Source of the DNA: Treponema sp.
GTDB lineage: Bacteria > Spirochaetota > Spirochaetia > Treponematales > Treponemataceae
Reading direction: 5' to 3'
Length of the DNA: 64,000 nucleotides
Assembly (NCBI GenBank): GCA_017940255.1
Contig: JAGAZB010000035.1
Span: forward strand, 1-64,000
In this document: positions 1 through 9,559 of the stretch, piece after piece
How positions within the stretch are numbered: the first letter of the stretch is position 1
Layout of the letters: every line of letters begins with the position of its first letter
Program-made: the position numbers and the translations under genes
Notes under the pieces: model-generated
What the model was told of the DNA's origin: nothing
Databases searched by the model: none
The model's input: only the letters and a program-made list of their open reading frames with translations

Positions 1-915
1 ATCAAAGAATTTGATATCACTACCAGCAAAAAAGTTTTTATAAGCCATTGCAGTTTTTCGTTTGTTTTCCAATATCTTTTTTATATTTTCCATCTGAGCA
101 CAACCAAGAGCTGCGTTAATATTTGGCATACGATAGTTATAACCAATTGCATCATGCTTAAATTCCCAGCGATGAGGAATCTTTGCCTGTGTTGTAAGGT
201 GCTTTGCCTTTTCTCCAAGTTCTTTGTCTGTAAAAAGAAGCATTCCTCCACCACCAGTTGTGACGGTTTTATTTCCATTAAAACTAAGTGCAGCAACTTT
301 ACCGAAAAGTCCTGTATGTTTTCCTTTATAAAAACTACCGATACTTTCAGCAGCATCTTCTACTAGTGCAAGTTTCCATTCTTGGCAAAGTTTTACAAAC
401 TCATCCAGATGAACGGGATGTCCAAAAGTGTGCATAGGAACAACTGCAGAAATCTTGCGTCCAGTCGATTTGTTATAGCAAACTCCATTCTTAACTTCAG
501 CATTTTCCTCAAGCCATTTGCGTACGGCAACTGGTGAAAGCCCCATTGTATCTTCATCAACATCACAGAATACAGGATAAGCGTTTAAGTAACTAATCGC
601 ATTTGCTGTTGCAATAAATGTAAGTGGCTGTGTAATAACCTCATCACCTTGTTCTACGCCAGAAAGCAAAAGACTCATATAAAGAGCATTTGTTCCGTTT
701 ACACAAACTACGGCACGAGCCGCACCTGTATATTCTGCAACCATCTGTTCCATACGGTCAACATACTGACCAACACTTGAAACAAAAGTTGTATCAATAC
801 AGTCATTCAGGTACTTCTTTTCATTACCTAAGAAAACAGGTGCATGCAATGGAACATGTTCACCATACTCGGGATAAAGTGATTTGATAAACTGAATTGC
901 ATCATTATTATTCAT
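1..915 (-). CDS. legC: LegC-type PLP sugar aminotransferase (3' part missing)
   Basis: DegT/DnrJ/EryC1-family aminotransferase, most like LegC. In that role it aminates the 4-keto sugar made by the neighbouring dehydratase, on the route to legionaminic (nonulosonic) acid. Translation from the ATG at 915 gives 305 codons with no stop before the window edge, so the C-terminus is missing. Visible marks are the GNEKKYLNDCIDTTFVSS N-terminal block, CVNGTNAL near residue 71 (PLP phosphate pocket), LVEDAAES near 184, and FNGNKTVTTGGGG with the PLP lysine at about residue 216. It follows the dehydratase by 11 bases in the same direction. Later pathway genes (synthase, epimerase, CMP transferase) would lie to the left, outside the window. 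The family is certain; LegC rather than another 4-aminotransferase is inferred from the partner. Confidence 0.85.
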   Translation of the reverse strand, partial: MNNNDAIQFIKSLYPEYGEHVPLHAPVFLGNEKKYLNDCIDTTFVSSVGQYVDRMEQMVAEYTGAARAVVCVNGTNALYMSLLLSGVEQGDEVITQPLTFIATANAISYLNAYPVFCDVDEDTMGLSPVAVRKWLEENAEVKNGVCYNKSTGRKISAVVPMHTFGHPVHLDEFVKLCQEWKLALVEDAAESIGSFYKGKHTGLFGKVAALSFNGNKTVTTGGGGMLLFTDKELGEKAKHLTTQAKIPHRWEFKHDAIGYNYRMPNINAALGCAQMENIKKILENKRKTAMAYKNFFAGSDIKFFD

Positions 916-926
916 TTCAATACTTC

Positions 927-2135
927 CTACATTTTACTATCAAGTGATTTACCTTTTTCTTCATGTTCGAAGTTAGGTAAGAAATCTTTCAAAATTGTTA
1001 CTACTTCTGCCTTAGTAGTATTTGTCTTGGCAAAAGCATTTTCTAATTTCGTAAATAAATCTTGAATCTCACTTACAGGACGAGCAGTTCTGTTTGTTAC
1101 TACACCCAAAGACTCAAACTGATTCATATCTGTTTGCTCTGTATCAGTAAAGAACTCTTCATATGCTTTTTCACCAGTCGTATCAGAACCTGAATAATGG
1201 ACAGGATATTTTTTTGAACCTTTCTTCAAATCTTCTGCTTTATCAATTGCTTCCTGATCTGAATTACATTCCAAAACTTCATATCCATTTTCATGTAAGA
1301 AATCTGTTGCAATAGAAGAGAATGTTTTCATTTTCTTTTCTTCAAGCTTAGGAAAATAGATTTCACGATTCTTTCCAAGCATACAGGCTAACATACAAAT
1401 CTGACCACTCTCCTGAGGACTAACAAAATAACGTTTTACATCACTTGGAGCGGAAATTGGCTGAAGTTTAGACATACGGTCTATAAAGCCAGCTGGTAAT
1501 GAACCATTAGAGAATGCGACATTTGCAAAGCGGGCTGTTTTTACAGGGAATTTATCAGAGTAAGAGAAGATTACATCTTCCATAATTCTCTTACTTGCGC
1601 CCATAATATTTACAGGATTAGCGGCCTTATCCGTAGAAACACAGAAATATTCTTCTGGAGGGAATTCTGCAAGCAAATCAAGAAGCCTCTTTGCATTCAA
1701 AACGTTATTTTGGAGAAGTGCTTCAACTGAATAAATATCTTTTTCACTGCGTACGTGTTTATGAGCTGAAAAATTTGCTACAATATCAAATCCACCACGA
1801 GCTCTGAACATTTTTTCAAAGACAGGCTGAGCATAGTTTATAGGATATGGTACGTAATCTTCTGGTACAAACATACCTTTTGTACTACGAAGATCACGAG
1901 TAAGTTCTGCAAGTCCGTTTTCGTTTACATCAACAACGACAAGTGCTTTTGGCTTAAACTGCAAGCACGCTTTTATAAACGAGCTTCCGATACTACCAGC
2001 ACCACCAATTACAAGCATAGATTTGTCTTTGATTGCTTTTGTAAGTGCTGCAGAATTGTTCTGAATGTCTTTTGCAAAAAGACTTGAGTCACGTTCTGTG
2101 ACATATTTTGATATAAATTGTTCTAAATTAACCAT
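927..2135 (-). CDS. legB: UDP-GlcNAc 4,6-dehydratase, LegB-like
   Basis: 402-residue extended short-chain dehydrogenase of the polysaccharide-biosynthesis type. It should convert UDP-N-acetylglucosamine to the 4-keto-6-deoxy sugar that the adjacent aminotransferase uses. The Rossmann motif GGAGSIGS sits near residue 44, followed by the NAD-binding acidic strand VVVDVNENG. The catalytic region reads STDKAANPVNIMGASKR, where a TDK replaces the classical Tyr motif, as in FlaA1/LegB-type dehydratases. The C-terminal extension beyond about residue 330 is of the length seen in LegB proteins. It starts 6 bases after the glycosyltransferase stop and is followed 11 bases later by the aminotransferase, so all three are probably cotranscribed. 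A PseB-like role (pseudaminic acid) is the main alternative. Confidence 0.85.
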   Translation of the reverse strand: MVNLEQFISKYVTERDSSLFAKDIQNNSAALTKAIKDKSMLVIGGAGSIGSSFIKACLQFKPKALVVVDVNENGLAELTRDLRSTKGMFVPEDYVPYPINYAQPVFEKMFRARGGFDIVANFSAHKHVRSEKDIYSVEALLQNNVLNAKRLLDLLAEFPPEEYFCVSTDKAANPVNIMGASKRIMEDVIFSYSDKFPVKTARFANVAFSNGSLPAGFIDRMSKLQPISAPSDVKRYFVSPQESGQICMLACMLGKNREIYFPKLEEKKMKTFSSIATDFLHENGYEVLECNSDQEAIDKAEDLKKGSKKYPVHYSGSDTTGEKAYEEFFTDTEQTDMNQFESLGVVTNRTARPVSEIQDLFTKLENAFAKTNTTKAEVVTILKDFLPNFEHEEKGKSLDSKM

Positions 2136-2141
2136 TTCAAT

Positions 2142-3272
2142 TTATTCCTTATTTTCTACACCATAGCTTGTTGCCCATTTTTTTCGACATACTTCCCATG
2201 TGCTTTCTTCTTTTATTTTTAACTTGTTCCATTCAAGTTTTTCTTCAGAAATTGACTGTTTTAATAACATTGGTATCTCTTTAAAATCAGAAAATTCATT
2301 TACATATATTGGATATTGGTCAAGTTCAGGATAATGAAGCCATCTCGCATTAATAATTTGAGTTTCTGCATAAATACACTCAATTACAGAATTTGAAAAA
2401 GCATCTGTTGTCTGTGCATTAATAAATACATCCGTTGCAATTCTAAGTTTCGCAAGATTATCCATTGAAAGAAAATCAGTTATTATTTTATATTCAAATC
2501 CACTTTCATTTATCATTTTAAATAAATTTGAGTAATAGATTTCTTCTTTAGAACCATAACTCATCTGAAAAACAAGAAAAAAATCATTTTTATTTTTTAT
2601 ACTATCTAATACAGCTAGAACTTTATCATGCTGTTGAGCTTCTGATGCATTGTACCCAATGGCAACAACCTTTTTATTTTGTGGAAAATTAAAAAATTTT
2701 TTACATGTATTAATGTCATTTGAATACTTTTCAATGTAAGGTAATAAGGAACATCCAAATGGTATCATCTCTGATTTTCTTTTCAAATTAGGATAACACT
2801 GTTCAAAAGAAGACTGCAACAATAGGGCTGCAGTCGAAATAAAATCAAATTTCTTTAGAAACTTTTCTTCTTCTCTTAAAACAGATTCTGATTGACGAAG
2901 CAAATCACTTCCCCAAAAAGAAGCAAAACATTTTGTTCTTTTGCTTTTGACGAATAAAGCTTTAGAAAGATAGTGTTTATGGACATATTGAACGTGGACA
3001 TAGTCAAAAGGTTTATTTTTTACAAGTTCAAAATAATTATAAAACTTCTGAATTTTTGAACCTAAAAAAGGTATACGAAACATTTTCGACTCATTCGAGT
3101 CATAAAATCTTATAAAATGTATTTTTGGACATAAAAACATCTTTTTTGCAAATTCAATATCATCATTTGAAACTTGCATATAAACCTCTAATCCAAGAGG
3201 CTCAAGAACATTTTCAATAAATTGTATTATATAACTGCTTTTTATATTTCCTAGTAAAAATATTTTTTTCAT
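2142..3272 (-). CDS. putative GT-B glycosyltransferase
   Basis: 376-residue cytoplasmic protein, probably a nucleotide-sugar glycosyltransferase of the GT-B fold acting on the lipid-linked glycan built by this operon. The N-terminus MKKIFLLGNIKSSYI fits the first beta strand and loop of a GT-B domain. The C-terminal half has VVAIGYNASEAQQ (start of the nucleotide-binding domain, near residue 203) and DAFSNSVIECIYAETQII (near residue 289), which resembles the donor-binding helix of GT4-like enzymes, although the classical EX7E pair is not cleanly present. No membrane segment is visible. It is very AT-rich, like the flippase and amidotransferase-like genes beside it, which suggests a transferred cassette. 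Sugar specificity cannot be read from the sequence. Confidence 0.65.
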   Translation of the reverse strand: MKKIFLLGNIKSSYIIQFIENVLEPLGLEVYMQVSNDDIEFAKKMFLCPKIHFIRFYDSNESKMFRIPFLGSKIQKFYNYFELVKNKPFDYVHVQYVHKHYLSKALFVKSKRTKCFASFWGSDLLRQSESVLREEEKFLKKFDFISTAALLLQSSFEQCYPNLKRKSEMIPFGCSLLPYIEKYSNDINTCKKFFNFPQNKKVVAIGYNASEAQQHDKVLAVLDSIKNKNDFFLVFQMSYGSKEEIYYSNLFKMINESGFEYKIITDFLSMDNLAKLRIATDVFINAQTTDAFSNSVIECIYAETQIINARWLHYPELDQYPIYVNEFSDFKEIPMLLKQSISEEKLEWNKLKIKEESTWEVCRKKWATSYGVENKE

Positions 3273-3307
3273 ATATGGTAAAATAAAATGTTAGAACCAT
3301 TAAAAAA

Positions 3308-4579
3308 TCATTTTCTTAAATAATTATATAAAAATAGTGTTGAAATGCTACCATCTAATATAAAAATACAAACGGTACTTATTGCAGCTCCAGTTGCACC
3401 CCACCATAAAATAAACAAAATATCTAAAACAATATTTGTAACACCAGATATAATTGAAAGATAAAAGTTTACTTTAATTTTTTCTGCTGCCGCTAGTAAA
3501 TTTCCAGATGGAATTCTAAATGTACCAACAAAGAAAAAACCTAAAGCCAAAATTCGGAATGGAATAATAATATCAGAATAATTATTTCCAAATACAATAT
3601 TAATAATCCACGGGGCACAAATAAAAAACAACAAACTAATTAGAATATTTAAGCACCCCATATATTTTATTAATGTAAAATAATACTGCTTAAACTTACT
3701 TTTATTTGTATTTATTCTTGCAAAATATGGATAAACAAATATCATTACTGATGACGGAATAAAATTCAAAGCAAAAGGTATAACAGTGGAAGTCTTATAT
3801 GCAGCAACTGTGCTACTATCTCTTATAATTAAACCTACCAAAAAAGTATCAATTAAATATAATAACCCTGAAATCGAATTACATAGCATAGATGTAATCG
3901 AATACTTAATAAAGACATTTCTTTCCTCCTTTATAGGCAAGGGAACAGTTTTTATCAAACAAAGTTCTTTTCGAATCATTATAAGAGCAATAATGTCTGT
4001 AATAAGATAGGCAATATATCTTCCAATTATAACTCCCAGTATGTTATATAAAATTGCACCTATGATTGAACAAACTAAAACAAGAGAAGTATTCATAACT
4101 GATAAAGCAGAATACTGAAAGTTTTTTAATGTAGACCTAAGATAAGTTTCTATAATATTAAAAATAAATGAAAATAAAGGTATTAAAAACATCCACCTCA
4201 AAATAATAGAAGAACCATCAATAGGTAATGAAAAAAACAATGTGAATATAAAAATAATAAAACCTAATATTATATCAAATAAGGCACCATACCTAAATGC
4301 AATTTTTACATATCCTAATTTTTTTTCAGAAGATATATTTTCACTTGCATATTGTAAAAGACCAGAACATACACCAATTCCTTCTACTAAAAGAAATAAG
4401 CTTAAAATATTGCCAGCATATGAATATTGTCCATACTCCTCTTTCGAAAAAAAACGGATCAAAATTACTCCTGAGCAAAACTGTATTATTTTATTAATGA
4501 GATTTGCAGAAAAAATATGCAAAAAACCATTTTTCAATACAAATTTTAAATGACCATTCTTTAAAAAATTATTTTTCAT
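3308..4579 (-). CDS. wzx: Wzx-like polysaccharide flippase
   Basis: 423-residue integral membrane protein with about 12 hydrophobic segments and few charged residues, typical of the MOP/MATE superfamily oligosaccharide flippases that move lipid-linked repeat units across the inner membrane. The N-terminal NLINKIIQFCSGVILIRFFS followed by KEEYGQYSYA matches the conserved start of Wzx/RfbX proteins. Its ATG overlaps the stop of the amidotransferase-like gene in an ATGA arrangement, so translation is coupled. Composition is strongly AT-rich. Wzx sequences diverge quickly, so the family is clear but the transported glycan is not. No Wzy polymerase is seen in the window; it may lie further left. 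Confidence 0.85.
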   Translation of the reverse strand: MKNNFLKNGHLKFVLKNGFLHIFSANLINKIIQFCSGVILIRFFSKEEYGQYSYAGNILSLFLLVEGIGVCSGLLQYASENISSEKKLGYVKIAFRYGALFDIILGFIIFIFTLFFSLPIDGSSIILRWMFLIPLFSFIFNIIETYLRSTLKNFQYSALSVMNTSLVLVCSIIGAILYNILGVIIGRYIAYLITDIIALIMIRKELCLIKTVPLPIKEERNVFIKYSITSMLCNSISGLLYLIDTFLVGLIIRDSSTVAAYKTSTVIPFALNFIPSSVMIFVYPYFARINTNKSKFKQYYFTLIKYMGCLNILISLLFFICAPWIINIVFGNNYSDIIIPFRILALGFFFVGTFRIPSGNLLAAAEKIKVNFYLSIISGVTNIVLDILFILWWGATGAAISTVCIFILDGSISTLFLYNYLRK

Positions 4580-6351
4580 GCTGAATAATCCGCGAAATAT
4601 TTCTTTATAGAACCTAATAAAGTAAGCACAAGTTCCTTATCAATTACAGAGCCTTCATATAATTTTTCCATATCGGCTTTCAACATATGATATTTTTCTG
4701 GGACCAATAATATTGTATTTTTATAATAACTGTCCATGTATTCTCTTAAATCTGGATTTGTTAGGTACCAATAATCAAAAGGATTCATATTAACTTTATT
4801 TTTTGATAAGTTTTTCTTTCCATTTTTATTTATGAACGGGAATAATTTACGTATAAGGATTAAAGGAATTCTTTTAACTAAAATTCGCCGACCTAAAATA
4901 TTTATCCATTTATCTGTAATTTTTGCATTAATTTTCTGCCATTTATATTTTGCGATATCTGGATATTTTTTTATAATCCACTTCATATAAATTTGTTCCC
5001 CCTTTCTATAAGAAGCAGGTATATGAAGAGAATAATTCATAAAATCTACATCAAGAAAAGGTGAAGCCACTTCTGTATACTCCTGATCTATAACGTCACC
5101 TTGTAGAATCCCAGAAAAGCCTCTATTGTAAAATTTAAAAAGTTCAGAATTATCATATTTCTCATTAATAGAAAATGTACTGAGTCGATTAAGTAATTTT
5201 GTAGAATAAGCACCTTCACCTATATAATCACTATTTTCTTTTCTTCCTGGAAGATATGTACCTAATATGGCGTCACCAAGTTGTCCTGTATGAGAAAGAC
5301 CATATTCTTTAAAATTAAAATTTTGCATAAAACTTCTACAATGGGAGGAACCACAAGCAAGAACCATGCCAAATTGCAAATCCACCATATCGTCAATCAA
5401 ATTTATCAAATAATTTCCATTATCAAGACTCTTAAAAAACCAATCATGCTTAAAATCACTGGCAATTTTCTTTGCAATTGTTTCATCAAGACAATCAGAC
5501 TGTCCTATAGTCCAATTTACTTGTTTTTTATATCCCATTTGATGTGCAACCAAAACATCCATTCTTGAATCCAAGCCACCACTTAAACTTGCAAAATGTT
5601 TATAGCCATATTCCAAATCTTTATCAAACTCTAATTTTATTGCATTTCGAAATAACAAATCCAGATTCTCTATAATTTCATCTTCTTTTTCATTTTTAGA
5701 AGGAGTATTATCCAAAGCAAAAAATGTCTCAATTGTCATATTCTCATTCTGTATTCTTATGTATTTGCCAGCAGTTAGCTTTTTTATTTCATTAAAAAGA
5801 GTATGATCTTCTAGCATAAACGCATAAGTCAAAAGATAATAAGCCCCTTGAATATCAAGAGTATAGCCCATTCTGTTTTTTTTTCTATAATCTGTAAGCC
5901 ATGTAATTTCAGAAGCTATTGCAAATCCATTGTCTGTTTGTGTATAAAAAATCTGTTTATTACCTATATGGTTAGTATAGATAAGCCATACTCCTTCATT
6001 TTTATCAAAAAAAACGCCAGAAAAACTTCCTCTAAAATCATTGAAAAATTTTTCACCTTTCTTTTTATACATTTCTATAATAGTTTGAGCAAGTTTTCTA
6101 TCAGAACTATCTGTTGTTCCAAGATACATCTTTTGTAAATGTAGACTATTTAAAATGACACCTTCTGTTACAACAAGATACTTATCATCTTCATAAAACG
6201 CTTTATCATTTAAAAATTTGCTGATAGTATGACGTTCTACAGAATAGGTTTTATTATCAGATAATACTCCAGAAATTAACCCACTCATTCTGGAGTTTCC
6301 AAAGTTTCCAAGGAGCTTATCTTTTGCTATTTCAACAATAATTCCAGGCAT
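4576..6351 (-). CDS. asparagine-synthetase-like protein lacking the N-terminal cysteine
   Basis: 591-residue protein with the two-domain layout of class-B asparagine synthetases: an N-terminal Ntn-type glutaminase-like domain (about 1-200) and a C-terminal ATP-pyrophosphatase domain. The PP-loop SLSGGLDSR is at about residues 256-264, followed by the expected IGQSDCLDET block, so adenylation chemistry is plausible. The protein begins MPGI instead of MCGI: the catalytic Cys2 that releases ammonia from glutamine is replaced by proline, so glutaminase activity is unlikely unless the domain uses another source. Such proteins are found in glycan clusters, where they may amidate uronic-acid sugars; here that could be the uronate made by WbpA. 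This role is inference. A 210-bp, very AT-rich gap separates it from wbpA upstream. Confidence 0.75.
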   Translation of the reverse strand: MPGIIVEIAKDKLLGNFGNSRMSGLISGVLSDNKTYSVERHTISKFLNDKAFYEDDKYLVVTEGVILNSLHLQKMYLGTTDSSDRKLAQTIIEMYKKKGEKFFNDFRGSFSGVFFDKNEGVWLIYTNHIGNKQIFYTQTDNGFAIASEITWLTDYRKKNRMGYTLDIQGAYYLLTYAFMLEDHTLFNEIKKLTAGKYIRIQNENMTIETFFALDNTPSKNEKEDEIIENLDLLFRNAIKLEFDKDLEYGYKHFASLSGGLDSRMDVLVAHQMGYKKQVNWTIGQSDCLDETIAKKIASDFKHDWFFKSLDNGNYLINLIDDMVDLQFGMVLACGSSHCRSFMQNFNFKEYGLSHTGQLGDAILGTYLPGRKENSDYIGEGAYSTKLLNRLSTFSINEKYDNSELFKFYNRGFSGILQGDVIDQEYTEVASPFLDVDFMNYSLHIPASYRKGEQIYMKWIIKKYPDIAKYKWQKINAKITDKWINILGRRILVKRIPLILIRKLFPFINKNGKKNLSKNKVNMNPFDYWYLTNPDLREYMDSYYKNTILLVPEKYHMLKADMEKLYEGSVIDKELVLTLLGSIKKYFADYSA

Positions 6352-6561
6352 ATAACTTACCCCTATTTTAATTACTTAGATAATATCTTATGAATGAACA
6401 AAACCATACTTGCATATAGTACAGAAAAAAAATCATGATTTTTTATATGTATGATATTACAAATTGAAAATAAACATTCATATAACATCGATTTTCCTCT
6501 AATTACTTGTCCAAGATTATATAATTTTTAGTTTGTTACATAAGTATGATTATTCTAATAA

Positions 6562-7890
6562 CTACAATCTCCAGTATTTCATTCCAGAAGCATCAAGTTC
6601 GTCCTTACGATACAAACTCTTAACATCAATCAGAACTTTCTCGTTGTCAGGAAGATTATCTTTGAACAAATCTTTAAGCTGCATTGTGCTCATAGAACGG
6701 AATTCATTATGTCCAACAGCAACAATTACACAGTCTGCTTTAGGAAGTTTATCAAATGCAACAAGGTCTACACCATATTCATGCTTAGCTACTGCAGCAT
6801 CAGCCCATGAATCTGTTACGATAGGATTAATCTCATATTCCTTAAGTCGATTAATAATATCTACAACCTTACTGTTACGAGTATCAGGGCAATTCTCTTT
6901 GAATGTAATACCAAGAATTACAACATTTGCTTTTTTGGGAGCCATTCCAGCTTCTATCATCTGTTTAATAGCAGCATCAGCAACAAAGGCACCCATACTA
7001 TCGTTTACTTTACGACCATTAAGAATAATCTGGCTGTGATAACCAAGTTTTTCTGCAGCATTTGTGAGGTAGTAAGGGTCTACACCAATACAGTGACCAC
7101 CAACAAGACCTGGCTTAAATCCAAGTGCATTCCACTTAGTATTCATACCAGCAATTACTTCGTCAGTATCAATTCCCATTTTGTCACAAATCATTGCAAC
7201 TTCGTTTACAAATGCAATGTTAATATCACGCTGACTGTTTTCTACAACCTTAACAGCTTCTGCAGTTTTAATTGTTGAAACTGGGAAAGTTCCAGCCTTA
7301 ATTACGATGTCGTAAACTTTCTTTACTTCTGCACAAGTCTCAGCATCCATACCTGATACAATCTTTTTAATGTTTGTAAGAGTATGAACTCTGTCCCCTG
7401 GATTAATACGTTCTGGTGAATAAGCGATTTTCCAATCTACTCCACACTTGAGTCCAGATTCTTTTTCAATAATTGGTACACAAACATCTTCTGTAACTCC
7501 AGGGTATACAGTTGATTCAAAACATACAATTGTACCAGGTTTAATATTCTGTCCAACAGTGCGGCTTGCTCCTTCTACAGGACGTAAGTCAGGAGTTGTA
7601 TCATCATTTACAGGAGTTGGCACTGCTACTACAATAAAGCGAGCTTCTGAAAGTTTTTTTGGATCCGCTGTAAATTCTACAGTAGTATTCTTAATTGCTT
7701 CACCAACTTCGTTAGTAGCATCAATTCCATTTTTGTATTCATTTACACGCTTTTCATTAATATCGAAACCGATAACTGAAATGTGTTTTGCAAATTCTAC
7801 AGCAATTGGCATACCTACATAGCCAAGTCCAACAAGAGCAAGTTTTGATTTACCTGCAATAAGTTCTGAATAAATATCATTGAATTCCAT
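6562..7890 (-). CDS. wbpA: UDP-GlcNAc-type 6-dehydrogenase, WbpA-like
   Basis: 442-residue UDP-glucose/GlcNAc dehydrogenase family enzyme that oxidises C6 of the UDP-sugar to the uronic acid using NAD. The Rossmann motif ALVGLGYVGMPIA is at about residues 18-30, the central block AVKVVENSQRDINIAFVNE is near 209, and the active-site loop GGHCIGVDPYYL holds the catalytic cysteine near residue 266. The close fit to the WbpA/WbpO/TviB branch and the three WbpB/E/D partners directly upstream point to UDP-N-acetylglucosamine as substrate, starting the UDP-2,3-diacetamido-2,3-dideoxy-glucuronate pathway. It follows wbpD by 28 bases and is probably the last gene of this sub-block. Confidence 0.9.
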   Translation of the reverse strand: MEFNDIYSELIAGKSKLALVGLGYVGMPIAVEFAKHISVIGFDINEKRVNEYKNGIDATNEVGEAIKNTTVEFTADPKKLSEARFIVVAVPTPVNDDTTPDLRPVEGASRTVGQNIKPGTIVCFESTVYPGVTEDVCVPIIEKESGLKCGVDWKIAYSPERINPGDRVHTLTNIKKIVSGMDAETCAEVKKVYDIVIKAGTFPVSTIKTAEAVKVVENSQRDINIAFVNEVAMICDKMGIDTDEVIAGMNTKWNALGFKPGLVGGHCIGVDPYYLTNAAEKLGYHSQIILNGRKVNDSMGAFVADAAIKQMIEAGMAPKKANVVILGITFKENCPDTRNSKVVDIINRLKEYEINPIVTDSWADAAVAKHEYGVDLVAFDKLPKADCVIVAVGHNEFRSMSTMQLKDLFKDNLPDNEKVLIDVKSLYRKDELDASGMKYWRL

Positions 7891-7918
7891 AATTTATATA
7901 TCTCCTATATAGCGAAAT

Positions 7919-8410
7919 TTATTTTAAAATATTTCCTTCTTTATCTACTTTACCATGCACTCTAGCAGGATTTCCATAAACAAGAGAATATGGAGGAACA
8001 TCTTTTGTAACAACAGAACCAGCTCCCACGAGAGCATATTCTCCTATTGTTACTCCGCAAACTACAGTTGCATTTGCTCCAATGCTACACCCTTTTTTTA
8101 AAACTGTTTTTTTATATTCTGTTTTCCTTTCTACAAAGGCTCGTGGATTTATTACATTTGTAAAAACCATACTTGGCCCACAAAAAACGTCATCCTCTAT
8201 TTCTACACTATCATAAATAGAAACGTTATTTTGAATTTTTACACCATTTCCAATAACAGCCTTTCCACCAACATTAACATTCTGTCCAAGAGAACATTTT
8301 TCACCGATTTTTGCACCAGACATTACATGACAAAAGTGCCAAATTTTGGTTCCTTCACCAATCTCGGCACCTTCATCTACATAGCTGGATTCATGCTTAA
8401 AATATGACAT
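7919..8410 (-). CDS. wbpD: hexapeptide N-acetyltransferase, WbpD-like
   Basis: 163-residue left-handed beta-helix acetyltransferase. It should acetylate the 3-amino group of the UDP-sugar produced by the WbpE-like aminotransferase, using acetyl-CoA. Repeating hexapeptide turns run through most of the protein (for example [14 protein letters not shown] and [16 protein letters not shown]), and the loop [17 protein letters not shown] is characteristic of WbpD/WlbB enzymes. The ATG overlaps the last base of the wbpE stop (TAATG), indicating translational coupling. Confidence 0.9.
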   Translation of the reverse strand: MSYFKHESSYVDEGAEIGEGTKIWHFCHVMSGAKIGEKCSLGQNVNVGGKAVIGNGVKIQNNVSIYDSVEIEDDVFCGPSMVFTNVINPRAFVERKTEYKKTVLKKGCSIGANATVVCGVTIGEYALVGAGSVVTKDVPPYSLVYGNPARVHGKVDKEGNILK

Positions 8411-9555
8411 TAGTTTATTGCCGCCTTAAGTTTTTCTACAACAAAAGAAACATCCTTAGCTTCCATGTATGGATGCAAAGGAAGACTCAAAACTGTTTTA
8501 GCAAGTCTTTCTGTTACAGGACAATCTGCGATTGCAGAATCTGTACCAGCATAAGCGCCCTGTAAGTGCATTGGCTTAATGTAATAAACCATAGATGGAA
8601 TGCCATCAGCTTTAAGCTTTGCCTGTAATTCAGAACGATTAGCATCTGAAGGAAGCTGAATTGTATACTGAGCCCAACTGCTTGTAAAACCAGACTTAAT
8701 TTCTGGTAAAACAAGTTTTTTATCAAGTCCAGCCAGTTTTAATTCTTCTGTATAGAACTGTGCTACACGATTAATATCTTTTACTTCGTAATCTTTAAAT
8801 GCCTTTAGTTTTACCTGAAGAATTGCAGCCTGAACTGTATCAAGACGACTGTTTAATCCAAGTCTGATGTTATTATATTTATCATCACCAGATTTGCCAT
8901 GTACTGCATAACTCTTAAGTAAAGCAGCCCATTCATCATTGTCTGTAAATACTGCACCACCGTCACCATAGCAACCAAGGGGTTTAGCAGGGAAGAAGCT
9001 TGTAGTAGAAATATCACCAAAAGAGCAGGCTCTTTTTCCATTGATTTCTCCACCAAAGCCCTGTGCACCATCTTCCAAAAGAAGAAGTCCATATTTTTCA
9101 CAAACAGGCTTTATTACATTGTAATCAGCAGGAAGCCCAAACAAATCTACAGCGACAACTACTTTTGGATTATATTTTCCTTCTTTTTTTACTTTAAGAA
9201 TTGCTTCTTCAAGTTTTACAGCATCAAGATTATAAGTTCTCTCATCTACATCAACAAAGACACAAGTAGCACCTTCTGCAGCAGGACATTCACCACTAGA
9301 AAAGAAAGTAAAGTCAGGAACAAATACTGCATCTCCTTTAGCAACACCCCACGCTTTAAGAGCTAAAGTGAGAGCATCAGTTCCATTTGCACAAGTAATA
9401 CAGTGTTTTACACCAACATATTCTGCAAGCTCTTTTTCAAGTTCTGCAACTTCCGGACCTGAAATGTAATGTGCACTAGCACAAACACTCTGTACTTTTT
9501 CGTCTATCTGGTCTTTTAATACCTGATACTGTTTTTTTAAGTCTCTAAATTCCAT
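8410..9555 (-). CDS. wbpE: UDP-3-keto-sugar aminotransferase, WbpE-like
   Basis: 381-residue DegT/DnrJ/EryC1-family PLP aminotransferase. In the WbpB/WbpE pair it takes glutamate as amino donor and converts the 3-keto UDP-GlcNAc-uronate to the 3-amino sugar. Marks are CANGTDAL (phosphate pocket), [12 protein letters not shown] with the PLP-stacking Asp, and [15 protein letters not shown] with the PLP lysine. I place the start at the ATG at 9555 ([10 protein letters not shown]): it has AGGA about 9 bases upstream and matches the family N-terminus, whereas the longer frame to 9585 would overlap wbpB. It begins 4 bases after the wbpB stop. Confidence 0.9.
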   Translation of the reverse strand: MEFRDLKKQYQVLKDQIDEKVQSVCASAHYISGPEVAELEKELAEYVGVKHCITCANGTDALTLALKAWGVAKGDAVFVPDFTFFSSGECPAAEGATCVFVDVDERTYNLDAVKLEEAILKVKKEGKYNPKVVVAVDLFGLPADYNVIKPVCEKYGLLLLEDGAQGFGGEINGKRACSFGDISTTSFFPAKPLGCYGDGGAVFTDNDEWAALLKSYAVHGKSGDDKYNNIRLGLNSRLDTVQAAILQVKLKAFKDYEVKDINRVAQFYTEELKLAGLDKKLVLPEIKSGFTSSWAQYTIQLPSDANRSELQAKLKADGIPSMVYYIKPMHLQGAYAGTDSAIADCPVTERLAKTVLSLPLHPYMEAKDVSFVVEKLKAAIN

Positions 9556-9559
9556 ATTT

